Assembly: GCA_021731215.1 (NCBI GenBank)
Contig: JAKFXU010000384.1
Coordinates: 1-6,528, forward strand
Direction of reading: 5' to 3'
DNA: 6,528 nt
Source: Rhodoferax sp.
Lineage (GTDB): Bacteria > Pseudomonadota > Gammaproteobacteria > Burkholderiales > Burkholderiaceae_C
Shown here: piece after piece, positions 6,335 through 6,528 of the stretch
Numbering within the stretch: position 1 is the first letter of the stretch
Layout of the letters: every line of letters begins with the position of its first letter
Position numbers and translations under genes: made by a program
Notes under the pieces: generated by a model
Seen by the model: the letters and a program-made list of their open reading frames with translations, nothing else
What the model was told of the DNA's origin: nothing
Database searches by the model: none

Positions 6335-6528
6335 TCAGTGGCCGCTGCTGGCGTTATCGCGCGACATCAGCTTGTCGGTGTAGGCAATCGCGATGGCCGA
6401 TAGCAGGAAGGTGATGTGAATCACGGTTTGCGCAATCAGCACCTTGTTGTCATAGTTGGCCGCGTTGATGAAGGTCTTGAGCAGGTGGATGGAGCTGATG
6501 CCGATGATGGCGGTCGCCAGCTTGACCT
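6335..6528 (-). CDS. yqhA: UPF0114 / YqhA-family inner-membrane protein, C-terminal 63 residues, cut by window edge
   Basis: Only the 3' end is present: 63 complete codons and a TGA at 6337-6335. The visible sequence starts VKLATAIIGISSIHLLKTFI, which closely resembles the conserved C-terminal block of E. coli YqhA (KLATAIIGISSIHLLK). It continues with N-A-A-N-Y-D-N and a final transmembrane segment, QTVIHITFLLSAIAIAYTDK, then a short polar tail (LMSRDNASSGH). Members are membrane proteins of about 160-190 residues without an established function; the annotation as TIGR00645/UPF0114 is by family resemblance only. The gene ends 42 bp before mrpA on the same strand, and its stop codon is in the same frame as mrpA. 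It may share the mrp transcript, or the mrp promoter may lie within it; I could not pick out a convincing -35/-10 pair in the visible part. Confidence 0.88.
   Translation of the reverse strand, partial: VKLATAIIGISSIHLLKTFINAANYDNKVLIAQTVIHITFLLSAIAIAYTDKLMSRDNASSGH

Noticed and set aside
3422..6403. Open reading frame of 993 codons on the plus strand opposite mrpA
   Set aside because: It uses the same codon boundaries as mrpA, so it stays open simply because mrpA contains no TTA, CTA or TCA codons, which are rare in GC-rich genomes. It runs on into the yqhA antisense and stops opposite a CTA codon there. The product is a Gln/His/Arg-rich composition artefact with no recognisable domain.
1..6528. 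CRISPR arrays, tRNA or rRNA genes, insertion sequences, attachment sites
   Set aside because: Almost all of the window is accounted for by conserved coding sequence, and the gaps are at most 54 bp. No repeat-spacer pattern, cloverleaf, transposase or terminal inverted repeats were seen.

Overview
The window is a compact, GC-rich (roughly two-thirds G+C by eye) stretch of bacterial chromosome in which every supported gene is on the minus strand, so it reads from right to left. It carries one complete multisubunit Mrp-type Na+(K+)/H+ antiporter operon, with a YqhA-like membrane protein upstream and a sodium/calcium exchanger-family gene downstream, both cut by the window edges. The fused A-B subunit (the proteobacterial 'group 2' Mrp layout, also named Pha, Sha or Mnh), the codon use and the protein sequences suggest a proteobacterium, probably a betaproteobacterium of the Burkholderiales. 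That assignment is inference.

Layout in the direction of transcription: the 3' end of a yqhA-type gene (6528-6335); a 42-bp gap holding a 22-bp near-perfect palindrome (6300-6321); mrpA with the MrpB domain fused to its C-terminus (6292-3407, apparently no ATG start); mrpC (3410-3045); mrpD (3039-1429); mrpE (1432-914); mrpF (917-636); mrpG (619-266); a 54-bp gap; and the 5' part of a CaCA-family Na+/Ca2+ exchanger (211-1). Three junctions (A/C, D/E, E/F) are ATGA overlaps and the other two gaps are 5 and 16 bp, so the six mrp genes are almost certainly one transcript with translational coupling. No intergenic stretch exceeds 54 bp.

The six Mrp proteins would form one hetero-oligomeric inner-membrane complex related to the membrane arm of respiratory complex I. 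MrpA and MrpD resemble NuoL/M/N, MrpC resembles NuoK, and MrpE, F and G are small accessory subunits. The complex exports Na+ (or K+) at the expense of the proton gradient. The downstream exchanger could use the resulting Na+ gradient to export Ca2+, which would make the block a cation-homeostasis module. The key charged residues expected for the A, C, D, E, F and G subunits are visible and no reading frame is broken.

I do not see an undescribed system here. The points worth a second look are the palindrome before mrpA, the unclear mrpA start, a 7-codon mini-ORF made by a 9-nt tandem repeat between mrpF and mrpG, a His-spaced tail on MrpC, and the gene neighbourhood itself.
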